A DNA stretch of 64,000 bases, taken from the NCBI GenBank assembly GCA_911728455.2, contig OU452222.1:15913201-15977200 (forward strand), in the 5' to 3' direction. Source of the DNA: Marthasterias glacialis. Lineage: Eukaryota; Echinodermata; Asteroidea; Forcipulatida; Asteriidae. The position numbers were made by a program, and so were the translations under genes. The notes beneath the pieces were generated by a model. It was not told the origin of the DNA and did not search any database. It saw nothing but the letters and a program-made list of their open reading frames with translations. Below are positions 63,017 through 64,000 of the stretch, piece after piece. Each line of letters begins with the position of its first letter. Positions within the stretch are counted from its first letter, which is position 1.

Positions 63017-63026
63017 TGTTTATTTT
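63017..63026 (-). other. CEP192: CEP192 5' UTR tail of exon 1 with spliced upstream leader
   Basis: On the minus strand a T-rich tract ends in TTAG at 63027-63030, followed by ten bases and the ATG. A TAA codon at 63020-63022 is in frame with and just upstream of the ATG, so translation cannot begin earlier in this exon. The acceptor implies at least one upstream non-coding exon, not identified here and possibly beyond 64000. Confidence 0.65.
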
Positions 63027-63059
63027 CTAAGGATACAAATTAAAAAAAAAAAACATGTT

Positions 63060-63365
63060 CAGTATTAGTAAATATTAAGCAATAAATAACAAGGGAAACT
63101 GACTGGGCAAAGTTTTTATTTAATTTGGGGGTTGAACACAGAAGCATTATCTGGAGCGAGATTTGAACCAGCGACCCCCTGGAGTAATGTACTGACGCTC
63201 TACCAACTGAGCTATCCAGCCCTAATGTTGGCGGTCTCCATATTTTGTCATCTTTGTTCCGGGGTGCTAGTCAGAAGCCATTCACCTTGAAACTGCCGTG
63301 TAACCAGGGGTCACAACCCAAGTTGACGATACAACCTGGGAAGCGGCAGATCAGGGATCACCTTA
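63060..63365 (-). mobile_element. SINE family C, second copy (upstream of exon 1)
   Basis: Minus strand TAGCTCAGTTGGTAGAGCGT (A box) and GGTCGCTGGTTCAAATC (B box), with the family flanks CCAACATTAGGGCTG and TTGCCCAGTCAGTTTCCC. Confidence 0.88.
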
Positions 63366-63394
63366 AGGGGATGCGACTTTTTAATTTCAAATAT

Positions 63395-63790
63395 ATAAAG
63401 CAATAAACCACAAGGGATACCGACTGAGTAAATTTTTAATTCAATTTGGGGGTGAAAAGAGAAGAAGAAAAATTGACTCGAGCAACGGCCTAATGCTTTA
63501 CATAGGCAACAGAAGCAAATTGCCTCCGTCAACCCCGCCCCTGGTCATTGCCTTGGTGCCCTTGAAAAGTTCCAGTACAAATTTTCAACTTCCTCATAGA
63601 GGTGCCCTTTATCCAGCAGAAAATTGCCTTGTTGCCCTTGCCCTTTCAAGAACGAATCAATCAGGCCTGGGAGCGGGATTTGAACCAATGACCCCGCATT
63701 TACGTACTAGCACTACTACCAACTGAGCTATCTAAGCCCTAATGTTTGCAATCTCTCGATTTTGTCAATATCTTTGTTCGGGGGTGCCAC
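63395..63790 (-). mobile_element. SINE family C, third copy, split by a MITE
   Basis: Tail part 63395-63484 and head part 63672-63790 are the two halves of one SINE C (CCGACTGAGTAAATTTTTAA ... GCGGGATTTGAACCAATGAC ... CCAACTGAGCTATCTAAGCC). Confidence 0.85.
63485..63672 (+). mobile_element. CAGGCCTG MITE inserted into SINE C
   Basis: GGCCTAATGCTTTACATAGG at the left, then CCTGGTCATTGCCTTGGTGC, CCCTTGCCCTTTCAAGAACG and the end CAATCAGGCCTGG. Best-preserved interior of the family. Confidence 0.88.
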
Positions 63791-63894
63791 CCCAAAATTG
63801 TATAAGTAAATAATAGTAACACAGTAGATGCAGTATCACCACTGTAGGCCTATCTTTGTGAAAAGTTTAGAATAAAATTAAAATAAGGAATATA

Positions 63895-64000
63895 CAATTG
63901 GTTTTACCCTTACACCGTGGTGTGATAAGCACTGTTATCAGTGCTTTCAGGGTTTTGCTGAAAACAATCTGGAGACTACATGTACATGTACTTGGGTGGG
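63895..64000 (-). mobile_element. SINE family D, copy cut by the window edge
   Basis: GTTTTACCCTTACACCGTGG, TGATAAGCACTG and TTGGGTGGG align with 6.70-6.79 kb; the tRNA-like part would lie beyond 64000. Confidence 0.75.

Overview
The window is animal genomic DNA dominated by one large, complete, intron-rich gene on the minus strand and by a dense population of small transposable elements. I recognise the gene as CEP192 (centrosomal protein of 192 kDa, SPD-2 family), the pericentriolar scaffold that recruits Aurora A, PLK1/PLK4 and gamma-tubulin complexes to centrosomes. Its start codon is at 63016 and its stop at 24018-24020. I could join 31 coding exons, all with GT-AG introns and matching phases, into one 8,499-nt reading frame (2,832 residues). 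A 3' splice acceptor 10 nt upstream of the ATG shows that the 5' UTR is itself spliced, so the promoter is not identified and may lie to the right of the window. The C-terminal half is a string of PapD/ASH-like beta domains that align block by block with vertebrate CEP192. The N-terminal half is acidic, low-complexity and largely coded by one 2,991-nt exon.

Layout: 1-23.6 kb is downstream of the gene and holds no protein gene I can support. It contains MITEs, tRNA-headed SINEs, a degenerate CR1-like LINE fragment (11.59-12.84 kb), a 22-copy 20-bp minisatellite (16.3-16.8 kb), a diverged tandem duplication (21.4-21.9 kb) and mononucleotide tracts. From 24.0 to 63.0 kb the CEP192 exons alternate with introns full of repeats: piggyBac-like TTAA elements, a deletion-derivative hAT element with 6-bp target duplications (45.8-47.1 kb), an 800-bp element with perfect 22-bp inverted ends (53.25-54.06 kb), a 12-copy 21-bp minisatellite (60.75-61.0 kb), and several MITE and SINE families seen two to six times each. 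From 63.0 to 64.0 kb there are three SINE copies, one split by another element, and one cut by the window edge.

Organism: the intron density, the CEP192 sequence (clearly animal, clearly not vertebrate) and the mix of tRNA-headed SINEs, CR1-like LINE and palindromic MITEs suggest a marine deuterostome invertebrate, most likely an echinoderm and perhaps a sea star. This is inference; no species-diagnostic gene is present.

Things most worth a second look: a piece of the giant exon 11 that reappears inside intron 14, split by a MITE; TE insertions within about 20 nt of two 5' splice sites; the 20-bp minisatellite whose unit carries two dyads and has a 140-bp higher-order period; and a SINE and a LINE that share a 3' tail. 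I found no CRISPR array, no operon-like structure and no real tRNA or rRNA gene.
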